NCBI GenBank assembly: GCA_002337455.1
Contig: DDGC01000028.1
Coordinates: 124,001 to 188,000, forward strand
Direction of reading: 5' to 3'
Origin: Rhizobiales bacterium UBA1912
Lineage (GTDB): Bacteria > Pseudomonadota > Alphaproteobacteria > Rhizobiales > Devosiaceae
DNA: 64,000 nt
Positions 26,691 through 35,818 of this stretch are shown piece by piece (position 1 is the stretch's first letter; every line of letters begins with the position of its first letter). A model generated the notes under the pieces. That model was given only the letters and a program-made list of their open reading frames with translations. It was not told the DNA's origin and ran no database searches. Made by a program: the position numbers and the translations under genes.

Positions 26691-27086
26691 ATGGAGATCA
26701 TCAGGGCAGGCTCGACGGCGTCGGGGAAGGGGCCGGGAGACTGGTTTACCGGAGCGGTGCGGATCGATCCGCTTTTCAATCGCTTTGATTCCGAGCGTGT
26801 GCAGGGCGCAGCAGTGACGTTCGAGCCGGGTGCGCGGACGGCCTGGCATACGCACCCTCTGGGCCAGACGCTTGTCGTCACCTCTGGTGCTGGCCGGGTG
26901 CAGCGTTGGGATGGTCCGATCGAGGAGATACGGCCCGGTGATGTCGTGTGGTTTGCGCCGGGGGAAAAGCACTGGCATGGCGCGGCTCCCGATACGGCGA
27001 TGACGCACATCGCCGTGCAGGAGGTGCAGGATGGCCGGGCGGTTGACTGGTTGGAGAAGGTTTCCGACGACCAGTACGGAGCCTAG
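26691..27086 (+). CDS. Cupin protein similar to manganese-dependent (R)-hydroxynitrile lyases
   Basis: The 131-residue single cupin has both cupin motifs: GARTAWHTHPLGQTL (48-62) and PGDVVWFAPGEKHWH (82-96). Metal ligands expected from the Granulicella hydroxynitrile lyase are at the same positions here: H53, H55, Q59 and H94. Sequence and length agree closely with that enzyme as I remember it. Many relatives have no known physiological substrate, so the true reaction is open. It follows the DUF1801 gene by 12 bases. Confidence 0.75.
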   Translation: MEIIRAGSTASGKGPGDWFTGAVRIDPLFNRFDSERVQGAAVTFEPGARTAWHTHPLGQTLVVTSGAGRVQRWDGPIEEIRPGDVVWFAPGEKHWHGAAPDTAMTHIAVQEVQDGRAVDWLEKVSDDQYGA

Positions 27087-27156
27087 GCATAGGAGGGGTC
27101 TCAGGACCGATCGCCATTTGAATAGGCACGGCCCCGCGAAACTCACTGGATTGTCA

Positions 27157-27176
27157 CCCCGGGGCTCGACCCGGGG
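27157..27176. repeat. Short GC-rich hairpin of a dispersed repeat (CCCGGG type)
   Basis: CCCCGGG (27157-27163) pairs with CCCGGGG (27170-27176) across six bases, followed by TCCAG as in the other dispersed repeats of this window. It lies between two convergent genes and may act as a terminator for both. The 27087-27250 gap holds nothing else that I recognise. Confidence 0.6.
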
Positions 27177-27250
27177 TCCAGTACACTCCAAGCTCAAGAT
27201 AGAACAGCCGAGTCTGCCGCCTAAGGGCGGATCAAATGCCGGTCCCAGGG

Positions 27251-28219
27251 CTAAGGGACGTTGAACCTTTCCCTGAGCCACACCGCCCCATCGTCCAGCG
27301 CTTTTGCGGCCAGCGCCGAGATCGATACCGCCTCGAGGAACGAGTGGACCGAGCCGGGGTAAAGGCCGCCCGAGACCGGGATTTGTGCGGCTTCGAGCTC
27401 TGATTTCATCGCGAGGTTTTCGTCGCGGAGCACGTCGAGGTCGGTGATGGTCATGAAAGTCGGGGGCAGGCCCGCAAGGTCGGCCAGAATGGGGCTGACG
27501 AAAGGGTCGGCGCGCTGGGACCGCTCGCGGACATAGTTGGACCACAGGGTTTCCATTTCCGAGGCGCCCAGAAGATAGCGGCCATCGGCGAACAGCTTGT
27601 AGCTTTCGGTTTCCATACGCGCATCGAAGGCGCCGTAATTGAGCACAAGGCCACAGAGCGCATCGCCATAATCGCTGTCGCGCAGGGTGAGCGCCGTGGC
27701 CAGCGCGAGATTGGCCCCGGCTGAATCCCCGCCAATGGCCAGCCTGGTGGGATCGATGCCCCATTCCTCGCCGCGATTGGCCACAAGCCGCACCAGATCG
27801 GCCAGAAGAGTGAGCTGGTTTGGAAACCGGGTTTCCGGGGCCAGCGGATATTCGATGCCGATCACGGCGATACCGGCGCGGGCTGCGTATTCGCGCATCA
27901 GTCGGTCATGGGTATCAAGGCTGAAAAAGGTCCAGCCGCCGCCATGCAGATAGATCAGCGCGGGGAGCGGGCCGGGGCCGGGAACATGGATGCGGGCGCG
28001 CAACTGGCCGATGACCCGGTTGGCCGAGCGGTGGAGGACCGGGCCGCCTTCGGCCCAGGGCGCGCGCACCGCTGCGGCAACCTTGCGCTGGGTGGCGATA
28101 TCGAGCGTTGGGAAGGGAGGGAAGTGGCTGTAGGCGGTGGTTATGCCATCGATAAAGGCAATAAGCTCAGGATCGAGCCCTTCGGCGAGCCGGGGGTCGG
28201 AAGTGAAACCGTTCTGCAT
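27251..28219 (-). CDS. Alpha/beta hydrolase of the hormone-sensitive lipase family
   Basis: The 322-residue esterase has the oxyanion motif HGGGW (92-96) and the nucleophile elbow GDSAG (S166). A catalytic Asp is likely in ITDLDVLRDE and the His in GSVHSFLE. These define the HSL-type carboxylesterases acting on short acyl esters in the cytoplasm. No signal peptide is visible. It is divergent from the fnr-type gene and has no clear operon partner. Confidence 0.88.
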   Translation of the reverse strand: MQNGFTSDPRLAEGLDPELIAFIDGITTAYSHFPPFPTLDIATQRKVAAAVRAPWAEGGPVLHRSANRVIGQLRARIHVPGPGPLPALIYLHGGGWTFFSLDTHDRLMREYAARAGIAVIGIEYPLAPETRFPNQLTLLADLVRLVANRGEEWGIDPTRLAIGGDSAGANLALATALTLRDSDYGDALCGLVLNYGAFDARMETESYKLFADGRYLLGASEMETLWSNYVRERSQRADPFVSPILADLAGLPPTFMTITDLDVLRDENLAMKSELEAAQIPVSGGLYPGSVHSFLEAVSISALAAKALDDGAVWLRERFNVP

Positions 28220-28228
28220 AAAATCATA

Positions 28229-28293
28229 CTATAAAAAGGCTAGGCAAAAATCCTTCTATAGAGCGCGCATCTTAAGTCGGGATTGTTTCAATC
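28229..28293. promoter_or_regulatory. Dyads in the hydrolase-fnr intergenic region
   Basis: CTATAAAAAGG (28229-28239) and CCTTCTATAG (28252-28261) form an imperfect inverted repeat. GATTG-TTT-CAATC (28281-28293) is a perfect 5-3-5 dyad. Neither matches the FNR consensus. They may be operators of the divergent genes, but I cannot assign a regulator. Confidence 0.35.
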
Positions 28294-28392
28294 GGTTCAA
28301 TTGTATGGGCGTGTTGGGCCGTGCGACGATTTCGCGTATCGTCGCGGCAAGGGTGGTGGTTCTATGGCATTGCTGCGGAAAGGGCCGGGGTA

Positions 28393-29130
28393 ATGAGCAG
28401 GCAGGATATCCACAATTCGCAAACGCCCGTGCTGTGCCGCAATTGCGAGGTGCGCCATCGCGGGCTGTGCGGCGTGCTCGAACCCGAACAATTGCTGGAG
28501 CTTTCAAGACACACCCGCGTTGTGCGCCAGGGGGCGGGAAGCGAACTGATCGCCGACGACACCGACGTCACGAGCTACGCCAATGTGATGACCGGCGTCG
28601 TCAAGCTCACAAAAATGCTCGAGGATGGACGCCAGCAGGTCGTGGGGCTGCAGTTTGCGCCGGATTTTCTGGGCCGGCTCTATGGCAAGCAGAGCCGCTT
28701 GTCGGCCGAGGCCGCCTCGGATGTTGACTTGTGCCGGATCCCCAAAAGTGCGTTGGAAGCGATCATGGCGGCCAATCCGGCGCTCGAGCACCGGCTGCAT
28801 GAGCAGACGCTGCGCGAACTCGACGAGGCGCGCGACTGGATGGTCACGCTGGGGCGCAAGACGGCGGGCGAGAAGGTCGCCAGTTTTCTCTTTCTCATCG
28901 CCACCCATATCGATCCTGTGGCCCAGATCCAGCGCGAGCTGGGCGAACGCGGCGATGCGGAATTCGATCTGCCGCTGAGCCGGGCCGACATCGCCGATTT
29001 TCTCGGGCTGACCATCGAGACCGTGTCTCGGCAGATCACCAAGCTGCGCAAAGCGGGAGTGATTGCCGTCGAGAACAACCGCAAATTCATCATTCCTGAT
29101 CTGGGTCGGCTCGAGGCTCATTGCGGCTAA
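28393..29130 (+). CDS. fnrL: FNR-type oxygen-responsive regulator (FnrL/FnrN-like)
   Basis: The 245-residue Crp/Fnr protein has a cyclic-nucleotide-like fold and a C-terminal helix-turn-helix. Cysteines at 15, 18, 26 and 114 match the ligand pattern of oxygen-labile [4Fe-4S] FNR proteins. The recognition helix carries E209-xx-S212-R213 (ETVSRQ), the signature for TTGAT half sites. It should activate low-oxygen genes. Two perfect-looking FNR boxes occur in this window, at 32592 and 44741. The gene is convergent with cydC, and their stop codons overlap. Confidence 0.92.
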   Translation: MSRQDIHNSQTPVLCRNCEVRHRGLCGVLEPEQLLELSRHTRVVRQGAGSELIADDTDVTSYANVMTGVVKLTKMLEDGRQQVVGLQFAPDFLGRLYGKQSRLSAEAASDVDLCRIPKSALEAIMAANPALEHRLHEQTLRELDEARDWMVTLGRKTAGEKVASFLFLIATHIDPVAQIQRELGERGDAEFDLPLSRADIADFLGLTIETVSRQITKLRKAGVIAVENNRKFIIPDLGRLEAHCG

Positions 29131-30788
29131 CCGATTTCGCGCAAGCGCCCGCCGGTGAGAACAAGCTTCTTAAACGGCGTCGCTTCGGGAAGGCTGGCGT
29201 GGGTGGCCAGCAACACGGTGCGGCCAGCCAGCGCATCGGGGAAATCGGCGAAGAGGGCCAACTCGGTCTCCCGGTCGAGCCCGGCGGTGGGTTCATCGAG
29301 CAGCACGATCGAGGCAGGCGCGAGAAGGGTACGGGCAAGGCACAGGCGCCGGGCCTGTCCGGCCGAAAGCGTGGCGCCGGTTTCGCCAACGATGGTATCG
29401 AGGCCCTTTGGCAGGGCGCGGATCGTGGTTTCGAGCCGGGCGGTTCCCAGCGCAGCGTACAGATCGGCGTCTGTTGCCCCGGGCCTGGCGATCAGCAGAT
29501 TATTGCGGACGGTATCGAGAAAGATCGGGCTGTCCTGGCTGAGCAGGGCGACATGGGCGTGCAGGTCAGCCTGGGCGATATCGCGGATATCGATGCCATC
29601 GATGTGGATGGCGCCGGCTTGGGGATCATGGAGGCGCAGCATCAGGTGCAAAAGGCTCGATTTGCCCACCCCGCTCAGGCCCGAGATCGCGATATGCTCG
29701 CCCGGTGCGACGGTGAGGGAGAGGTTGCAGAGCAACGGTTCGGCGTTGGGATAGGCGAAGGTGATGGCGTCGAATGCGATGGCTCCCGCTGCCGGGCAGG
29801 CCACCGGACGGGCCGGGTCGCTTATGGCGATGGGGGCGGTGGCGATCTGGTGCAGGCGTTCGGCAGACGCCAGCGAAGCGCCGAGCTTGCCGATGGACCG
29901 GACGATGACCGCCGTCGCCTCGAAACTGCCGAGCGCCGCAAAGATGAGGCCGGCAAGGACCGGGCCGTCCATGGTTCCCGCTTCGACGGCATTTAGACCG
30001 ACAAACACGATGGCCAGCAGCGCGAGGCCGGTAACGGCCTGCACGGCGCCCGCGGCGACGGTCGTGGTCAGTCCCTGACGGTTGCGCAGGCGGGCGAGGG
30101 CGTTGCTCGCGGCATCGAAGCGGGCCGCGACAAAGCCGGTCTGGCCGAAGGCAACCAGATCGTCGTGACCGGCGATGGCGTCGAGCACATGGGCGCGCAG
30201 GGTGGCGGCGGCTTCGACGGCATCGCGGCCCAGCGCCTTGGTGGCGCGGGCGAGGATGGCGGGGATGACGATAACGCTTGTGACGATGGCGCCGAGATAA
30301 ATCCATGCGGCTTCGGGCAGGATGGCAAACAGCACCGCCGACACCGCGCCGCCCAGCACCAGCGCCGCGAGGAACGGGCCGATGGCGAGGAGGAAGATTG
30401 TATCGAGCGCATCGATATCGGCTGTCATGCGCGTGACCAGATCGCCGTGGCGCAGGGAGCGGTCGGCCAGCGGCAGGCGCGGGAACAGCGCGGCGAACAG
30501 CCAGCGGCGCAGATCGGACAACAGCGTGAGGGTGGCGTTGTGGCCAACAAGCTTTTCGAAGTAGCGCGACAGGATGCGGATGAAGGAAAAGCCGCGCACC
30601 ATGGCCGAGGGGGCAAAGAGGTTGAACGAAACGCCGAGCGCGGTCAGCGCGGTGGCGGTCAGAAACCACCCCGAAACGCCGAGCAGGGCGGTTCCGGCGG
30701 CCAGCGTCACAAGTGACAGCAGCAACGCGAGGGCCAGCCGTCTGGCGTGCGGCTTGAACAGCGGCGCGAAAAACAGCAACGATTTCAT
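29127..30788 (-). CDS. cydC: Thiol exporter/cytochrome bd assembly ABC protein CydC
   Basis: The 553-residue half transporter has six membrane segments in residues 1-300 and an ATPase domain (Walker A GLSGVGKSS, signature LSAGQARR, Walker B IVLLDEPTAG). CydDC exports reduced thiols to the periplasm and is needed for cytochrome bd assembly. The signature has Ala in place of the first Gly. The start overlaps the cydD stop by 4 bases. Its stop overlaps that of the convergent fnr gene. Confidence 0.9.
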   Translation of the reverse strand: MKSLLFFAPLFKPHARRLALALLLSLVTLAAGTALLGVSGWFLTATALTALGVSFNLFAPSAMVRGFSFIRILSRYFEKLVGHNATLTLLSDLRRWLFAALFPRLPLADRSLRHGDLVTRMTADIDALDTIFLLAIGPFLAALVLGGAVSAVLFAILPEAAWIYLGAIVTSVIVIPAILARATKALGRDAVEAAATLRAHVLDAIAGHDDLVAFGQTGFVAARFDAASNALARLRNRQGLTTTVAAGAVQAVTGLALLAIVFVGLNAVEAGTMDGPVLAGLIFAALGSFEATAVIVRSIGKLGASLASAERLHQIATAPIAISDPARPVACPAAGAIAFDAITFAYPNAEPLLCNLSLTVAPGEHIAISGLSGVGKSSLLHLMLRLHDPQAGAIHIDGIDIRDIAQADLHAHVALLSQDSPIFLDTVRNNLLIARPGATDADLYAALGTARLETTIRALPKGLDTIVGETGATLSAGQARRLCLARTLLAPASIVLLDEPTAGLDRETELALFADFPDALAGRTVLLATHASLPEATPFKKLVLTGGRLREIG

Positions 30789-32533
30789 GCGCGATCCTCC
30801 CGCTTGGCTGTGGCGGGCCTGGCACGGTGCGGCGTTGGCAGCAGCTTGCCACCGGCCATGCGCAGCACGGCATCGGCGCGGGCGGCGACGGTGGCGGAGT
30901 GGGTGAGAATAATCAGCGTGCGACCCTCGGCGAAGGCGAAAACCTGATCGAGAAGTTGCGCTTCGGTCTCGGGGTCGAGATGGGCGGTCGGTTCATCGAG
31001 GATGATCAGTGCGGGCGCGGTCAAGAACAGCCGGGCCAGCCCGATGCGCTGGATCTGGCCGCCCGAAAGCCCGTATCCGCCTTCACCGACCAGCGTATCG
31101 AGGCCGTCGGGGAGGCTGGCTGTGAACTGGGTCGCCAGCGCACGGTCGGCGGCCGATGTGATTGAAGCGCGGTCGGCCAGCGGGTCGGCAAAGCCGATGT
31201 TTTCGGCAATGGTGCCGGTAAAGATGCGCGGCTTTTGGGCGATCAGGGCGAGGGCGCCGCGCAGCTCGGGTTCGGGCCATTCCGATAGCGGGCGGTCATC
31301 GAGCGTTATGGTGCCCTCGAACGGGGTCAGCCGGGCGATCGCGCGGGCGAGGGTGGATTTGCCAATGCCGCTCGGACCCATGATGGCCAGGGTCTTTCCC
31401 GGCGCAAGATCGAGGTCGAGACCATCGAGGATGGTAGCGCCAGTGGCGGTCTTGACGGTGAGACCCTCTATGGCGAGCCGGGCGGCGGGTTTGCTCGCGG
31501 TGGCAGGCGGCGTCATGTCGGCGCTGCGCAGATTGTCGGGGTCGGCGACCAGATTTTCAATTTCGGCCAGCGCCGAGCGGGCGGTGGCGCGGTCGTGGTA
31601 GTGGGCGGCGAGCTGGCGCAGGGGGGCATAGACTTCCGGCGCCATGATAAGCGCGAACAGCCCGGCGCTCAACGTCAGCCCGGGGTTGATGCCGAGAAAA
31701 CCCAGATAGGTGAGCCCCACATAAAGCGCGACACCGGCAACGCCCAGCGCCGCGAAAAATTCGAGGATGGCCGAGGACAGAAAGGCGATGCGGAGCACGG
31801 CATTGGTGCGGCGGCGCAGCGCCTCGCTTGCGGCGTGGACATCGTTTATGGCGTCGGCCTCGCGCCCGAACAGTTTGAGCGTCAACAGCCCGCGCAGCCG
31901 GTCGGCGAAGTGCGCCGAAAGGCGCGACAGTGCATTGGCCTGCCTGTCGGTTGCGGCCTGGGCGCCCCAACCGGCCAGCGCCATAAAGACCGGGATCAGG
32001 GGCGCCGTGAACAGGAACAGCAGCGCCACGACCCAGTCGATGGGGAACAGGACGACGGCAAAGGCCACCGGCAGGATGGCAGCGGCGATCATGGCCGGGA
32101 GATAACGGGCGAAGAAATTTTCCAGCCCGTCGACCTGATCGATCAGCGCCGCGGCCACGGCACCCGAGGCTGGCTTGAGCCCCAGCGCGTGACGCTGCGC
32201 CAGAAGGTGGGAGAACAACCGGTCGCGCAGGGACTTCTTGATCGCTTCGGCGCCCATGGTGCCGGCCTGTTCGCCGATCATGCCCAGAACAGCGCGGGCG
32301 ATGATGATGGCGGCCATGGTCGCGACAAGGCTCAAGACCGCCCAAAGCGATTCACCGCCCTCAATGGTGCGGCCCAGCGTCTGGGCCAAAAGCCAGGCAT
32401 AGATCACCAACAGCACGCCCGAGACGAGCGGGGCGGCGATGGCGAGGGTCAGCGCGTGCCCGCCCAGCGCCCGCAGACCCATGAGTTTGCGTGCGCTCGT
32501 TGCAGGTGCAATCGTGTCAGATGGTGAGGCCAT
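30785..32533 (-). CDS. cydD: Thiol exporter/cytochrome bd assembly ABC protein CydD
   Basis: The 582-residue half transporter has a membrane domain in about residues 1-320 and an ATPase domain with Walker A GPSGIGKST, signature LSGGQIQR and Walker B LIILDEPTAHLD. It pairs with CydC. I chose the ATG at 32533 (MASPSDTI); the frame stays open upstream to 32614, across the FNR box, which argues against the longer form. The box lies 59-72 bases upstream of this start, so cydDC can be controlled from the same site as cydABX. Confidence 0.9.
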   Translation of the reverse strand: MASPSDTIAPATSARKLMGLRALGGHALTLAIAAPLVSGVLLVIYAWLLAQTLGRTIEGGESLWAVLSLVATMAAIIIARAVLGMIGEQAGTMGAEAIKKSLRDRLFSHLLAQRHALGLKPASGAVAAALIDQVDGLENFFARYLPAMIAAAILPVAFAVVLFPIDWVVALLFLFTAPLIPVFMALAGWGAQAATDRQANALSRLSAHFADRLRGLLTLKLFGREADAINDVHAASEALRRRTNAVLRIAFLSSAILEFFAALGVAGVALYVGLTYLGFLGINPGLTLSAGLFALIMAPEVYAPLRQLAAHYHDRATARSALAEIENLVADPDNLRSADMTPPATASKPAARLAIEGLTVKTATGATILDGLDLDLAPGKTLAIMGPSGIGKSTLARAIARLTPFEGTITLDDRPLSEWPEPELRGALALIAQKPRIFTGTIAENIGFADPLADRASITSAADRALATQFTASLPDGLDTLVGEGGYGLSGGQIQRIGLARLFLTAPALIILDEPTAHLDPETEAQLLDQVFAFAEGRTLIILTHSATVAARADAVLRMAGGKLLPTPHRARPATAKREDRA

Positions 32534-32591
32534 GGGCGTACCATACTCGAAAGTAAAGGACGCTGGATGCGATATCCCGCCGCGCGTCGCC

Positions 32592-32605
32592 TTGATCCAG
32601 GTCAA
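32592..32605. promoter_or_regulatory. FNR box in the divergent cydDC/cydABX promoter
   Basis: TTGATCCAGGTCAA matches the FNR consensus TTGAY-N4-RTCAA at all fixed positions. It lies 102 bases upstream of cydA and 59 bases upstream of cydD. The likely protein is the FNR-type regulator encoded at 28393. Confidence 0.82.
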
Positions 32606-32706
32606 AGCGGCCAAAGGGTGTTAAAGTGTAGGCGTTTAGGCAGTCGCCATCCGCCAGATAAGGCGCTCGATCTGCGGATGGCATCCAACGGTTTAGGGGC
32701 ATACCT

Positions 32707-34341
32707 ATGATCGACGAAGTCGTCGTAAACCTGTCGCGGTTGCAATTTGCCGCGACCGCTCTCTATCACTTCCTGTTCGTACCGCTGACGCTGGGGCTCT
32801 CTTTCATGATGGCGATCATGGAGAGCACCTATGTGATGACGGGCCGCGAGATCTGGCGAAAGATGACGCTGTTCTGGGGCACGTTGTTCGGCATCAATTT
32901 CGCCATGGGCGTTGCCACCGGCATCGTCATGGAATTCCAGTTCGGGATGAACTGGTCCTATTACAGTCACTACGTGGGTGACGTGTTCGGCGCGCCGCTG
33001 GCCATCGAAGGGCTTATGGCTTTCTTTCTGGAAGCCACCTTCATCGGGCTGTTCTTTTTCGGCTGGGACCGGCTCTCCAAGGTCGGCCATCTGGTCGTTA
33101 CCTGGCTTGTGGCGCTCGGCGCCAATTTCTCGGCGCTGTGGATCCTGATCGCCAATGGCTGGATGCAGTATCCGGTGGGCGCGGCGTTCAATCCCGACAC
33201 CATGCGCATGGAAGTGACCGACTTCATGGCCGTGCTGTTCAACCCCGTCGCCCAGGCCAAATTCGTGCACACGGTTTCGGCGGGCTATGTCACGGGCGCG
33301 GTTTTCGTCTTTGGCGTCAGCGCCTTGTTCTTGCTTAAGGGCAAGCATATCGAACTGGCCAGGCGCTCGATGGTGGTCGCTGCCAGTTTCGGGCTGGCCT
33401 CGGCGCTCTCGGTGGTCGTTCTGGGCGACGAGAGCGGGTATGTGGCGACCGAGCACCAGAAAATGAAGATCGCGGCAATGGAGGCGATGTATCACACAGA
33501 GCCTGCCCCGGCCGGGTTGAACCTTGTGGCGTTCCCGCTGCCCAATGGCGAAATCTTTGAAATCAAGGTGCCCTGGGTTCTCGGACTTATCACGACGCGC
33601 AGCTTCGATACCGAACTTCCCGGCATCGACGAGCTTGTCGAAGGCGCCGAAACGCGGATCGAAAACGGGATTCAGGCCTATGAGGCCGTGGCGGTGCTCG
33701 AAGAGGACCGGCAGAATGCCGAAGCGCGCGCGGTAATTTCGGAAACCTGGCCCGATCTGGGCTACGCCCTGCTGTTGAAGCGCTATCGCGTCGATATCGA
33801 AAACGCCACGCCAGAGGAAATTTCCATGGCTGCGGCCGATACGGTCCCGGCGGTCTGGCCGCTGTTCTGGACTTTCCGGCTGATGGTGGGCATTGGGTTC
33901 TTCTTTATCGCCTTTTTTGCCTTTTCCTTCTGGAAGGCATCGCGCGGCACGCTGGATACACACCGCTGGTTCCTGTGGGGCGCCGTGGGCGTCATGCCGC
34001 TGCCCTGGCTCGCCGCGGAAGCAGGCTGGATCATCGCCGAATTCGGCCGACAGCCCTGGGCCATCGAGGGGGTTCTGCCCACCTTCTATGCGGCCTCGGG
34101 CCTTTCTGTCCTCGATCTTTCGATCAGCCTGACGTTTTACGTCACGCTCTATACGATCCTCGCGATCATCATGGTGATCCTGATGGTCAAGGCGATCCAG
34201 GCCGGACCCAAGGACTACGTGGCGCTGCTCAATGGCGAGGCCGATCCCATGGAAACGCCCGAGCCAAAATCTGACACCCCGCAATCGCCCGAAGGCTATG
34301 GCGACGACAGCTCAGGCGGCAAGCCCGCCCCAGCCGAATAA
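32707..34341 (+). CDS. cydA: Cytochrome bd ubiquinol oxidase subunit I (CydA)
   Basis: CydA oxidises ubiquinol and binds haems b558, b595 and d in the inner membrane, with high oxygen affinity. The 544 residues include H21, H188 (KFVHTVSAG) and M393 (FRLMVG), matching the known haem ligands H19, H186 and M393 of E. coli. The periplasmic Q-loop is long and E. coli-like (LLLKRY ... GRQPWAIEGVLPT), so this is the L-subfamily bd oxidase rather than the cyanide-insensitive CioA type. It is followed by cydB and cydX. Confidence 0.95.
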   Translation: MIDEVVVNLSRLQFAATALYHFLFVPLTLGLSFMMAIMESTYVMTGREIWRKMTLFWGTLFGINFAMGVATGIVMEFQFGMNWSYYSHYVGDVFGAPLAIEGLMAFFLEATFIGLFFFGWDRLSKVGHLVVTWLVALGANFSALWILIANGWMQYPVGAAFNPDTMRMEVTDFMAVLFNPVAQAKFVHTVSAGYVTGAVFVFGVSALFLLKGKHIELARRSMVVAASFGLASALSVVVLGDESGYVATEHQKMKIAAMEAMYHTEPAPAGLNLVAFPLPNGEIFEIKVPWVLGLITTRSFDTELPGIDELVEGAETRIENGIQAYEAVAVLEEDRQNAEARAVISETWPDLGYALLLKRYRVDIENATPEEISMAAADTVPAVWPLFWTFRLMVGIGFFFIAFFAFSFWKASRGTLDTHRWFLWGAVGVMPLPWLAAEAGWIIAEFGRQPWAIEGVLPTFYAASGLSVLDLSISLTFYVTLYTILAIIMVILMVKAIQAGPKDYVALLNGEADPMETPEPKSDTPQSPEGYGDDSSGGKPAPAE

Positions 34342-34352
34342 GGAGAGCGAAA

Positions 34353-35501
34353 ATGGATTTCATTCCAATCGATTATGACACGCTGCGCCTTATCTGGTGG
34401 GCATTGCTGGGGGTCCTTCTCATTGGCTTTGCCATCATGGGGGGCATGGACCTGGGCATGGGGGCGCTGTTGCCCGTCGTCGCCCGCACCGACGAGGAGC
34501 GTCGCGTGATGCTCAACCTGCAAGGCCCGACATGGGAGGGCAATCAGGTGTGGCTGGTGCTGGGGGGCGGCGCGATCTTTGCCGCTTTCCCGCCGCTCTA
34601 TGCGGTGAGCTTTTCGGGCTTTTACCTGGCGATGATCGTCATTCTGTTCGCTCTGATCCTGCGCCCCGTCGGCTTCAAATACCGCGGCAAGATCACCGAT
34701 CCGCGCTGGCGCAGCGTCTGGGATTGGGCGCTGTTTATCGGTGGGTTCGTCCCCGCGCTGATTTTCGGAGTCGCTGTGGGCAATGCCCTGCTCGGTGCGC
34801 CGTTCGATCTCGACAACACCCTGCGGCCTTCCTATCTGGGCAATTTCTTCGGCCTCTTGTCGCCGTTCGCGCTTCTGTGCGGGCTGGTCAGCCTTTCCAT
34901 GCTGGTGGTGATGGGCGCGAGCGTCCTTGCTGCACGCACCGAGGGAGCGCTCGCCGAACGCTCAGCGCAATACGGTCAGTGGGCGGCGCTCGCGGCCATC
35001 GTGCTGTTTGGCTTGGCGGGCCTGTGGATCGCCTTCGGGATCGAAGGCTACGTCATCACCAGTGCCTTGGTGACCGACCAGCCGTCGAACCCGCTGGCCA
35101 AGACAGTGGCGCGGGAGGTCGGTGGCTGGATGGCCAATTATTATGCCCATCCCTGGACGATCATTGCCCCGGCGCTCGGCTTTGCCGGCATGGCGGGAGC
35201 GGCCTTCGGCATCAAGGCCCGACCGGGTGCGCTGACCATCGTTTCGGCGGCGCTCGGCGTGTTCGGGATCGTCGCGACAGCGGGGCTTTCGATGTTCCCG
35301 TTCCTTCTGCCCTCCTCGCACAATCCCGTGGCGAGCCTCACGGTTTGGGACGCGACATCGAGCCATCTGACCCTGTTCATCATGCTCATTGTCACGGCGT
35401 TCTTCATGCCGATCATCCTTGCCTACACAAGCTGGGTGTACAAGGTGATGAGCGGGCCGGTGACCAGCAAGAGCCTCGGCAAAAACCCCAACGCCTACTG
35501 A
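34353..35501 (+). CDS. cydB: Cytochrome bd ubiquinol oxidase subunit II (CydB)
   Basis: The 382-residue membrane protein has eight to nine hydrophobic segments and conserved blocks such as FAIMGGMDLGMGAL, GPTWEGNQVWLV and FAAFPPLYA. It is the structural partner of CydA and carries no haem of its own in the classical model. Length matches E. coli CydB. A GGAGAG ribosome site precedes the ATG, 11 bases after cydA. Confidence 0.95.
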   Translation: MDFIPIDYDTLRLIWWALLGVLLIGFAIMGGMDLGMGALLPVVARTDEERRVMLNLQGPTWEGNQVWLVLGGGAIFAAFPPLYAVSFSGFYLAMIVILFALILRPVGFKYRGKITDPRWRSVWDWALFIGGFVPALIFGVAVGNALLGAPFDLDNTLRPSYLGNFFGLLSPFALLCGLVSLSMLVVMGASVLAARTEGALAERSAQYGQWAALAAIVLFGLAGLWIAFGIEGYVITSALVTDQPSNPLAKTVAREVGGWMANYYAHPWTIIAPALGFAGMAGAAFGIKARPGALTIVSAALGVFGIVATAGLSMFPFLLPSSHNPVASLTVWDATSSHLTLFIMLIVTAFFMPIILAYTSWVYKVMSGPVTSKSLGKNPNAY

Positions 35502-35513
35502 GAGGAACAGCCT

Positions 35514-35627
35514 ATGTGGTATTTTTCATGGATTTTGGGCGTCGGACTGGCCTGCGCCTTCGCTATTCTCAACGCCATGTGGTTCGAAATGCGCGAGGAC
35601 CGGCGGGAACTGCGGGACAAGTCGTGA
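35514..35627 (+). CDS. cydX: Cytochrome bd small subunit CydX
   Basis: This 37-residue protein begins MWYFSWILGVGLA, has one membrane helix (about 4-24) and a charged tail (MREDRRELRDKS). CydX proteins share the MWYF-W-LG start and stabilise the haem centres of the bd oxidase. It lies 12 bases after cydB with AGAGGAA upstream, which confirms it as the third structural gene. Confidence 0.93.
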   Translation: MWYFSWILGVGLACAFAILNAMWFEMREDRRELRDKS

Positions 35628-35674
35628 GCCTGCAGCCGGCAGGTTAATCGTAACGATCGTAGGTCCCACTGATC

Positions 35675-35765
35675 GCTGCCCCGGCGAAAGCCGGGGTCCA
35701 GCAGCATGGACCGAAACACCGGCACTTTTGGTGGGGGGCCATGGATCCCGGCTTTCGCCGGGAAA
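35675..35765. repeat. Paired REP-like hairpins (CCCCGGC-GAAA-GCCGGGG family)
   Basis: CCCCGGC-GAAA-GCCGGGG (35679-35696) is followed by GGTCCA and, about 50 bases on, by the reverse-oriented hairpin CCCGGC-TTTC-GCCGGG (35747-35762). Similar paired hairpins occur at 42699-42777 and 62730-62814. This dispersed family is likely non-coding and here separates cydX from a convergent gene. Confidence 0.75.
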
Positions 35766-35818
35766 GCGCGGGGTGGGAAGCGGCGCGTATGCCCTTCGAA
35801 CGCTCCAGATCTTTGCCT

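Noticed and set aside
28281..28293. FNR box controlling the fnr-type gene itself
   Set aside because: GATTG-TTT-CATTC-like spacing and bases do not fit TTGAT-N4-ATCAA; kept only as an unassigned dyad.
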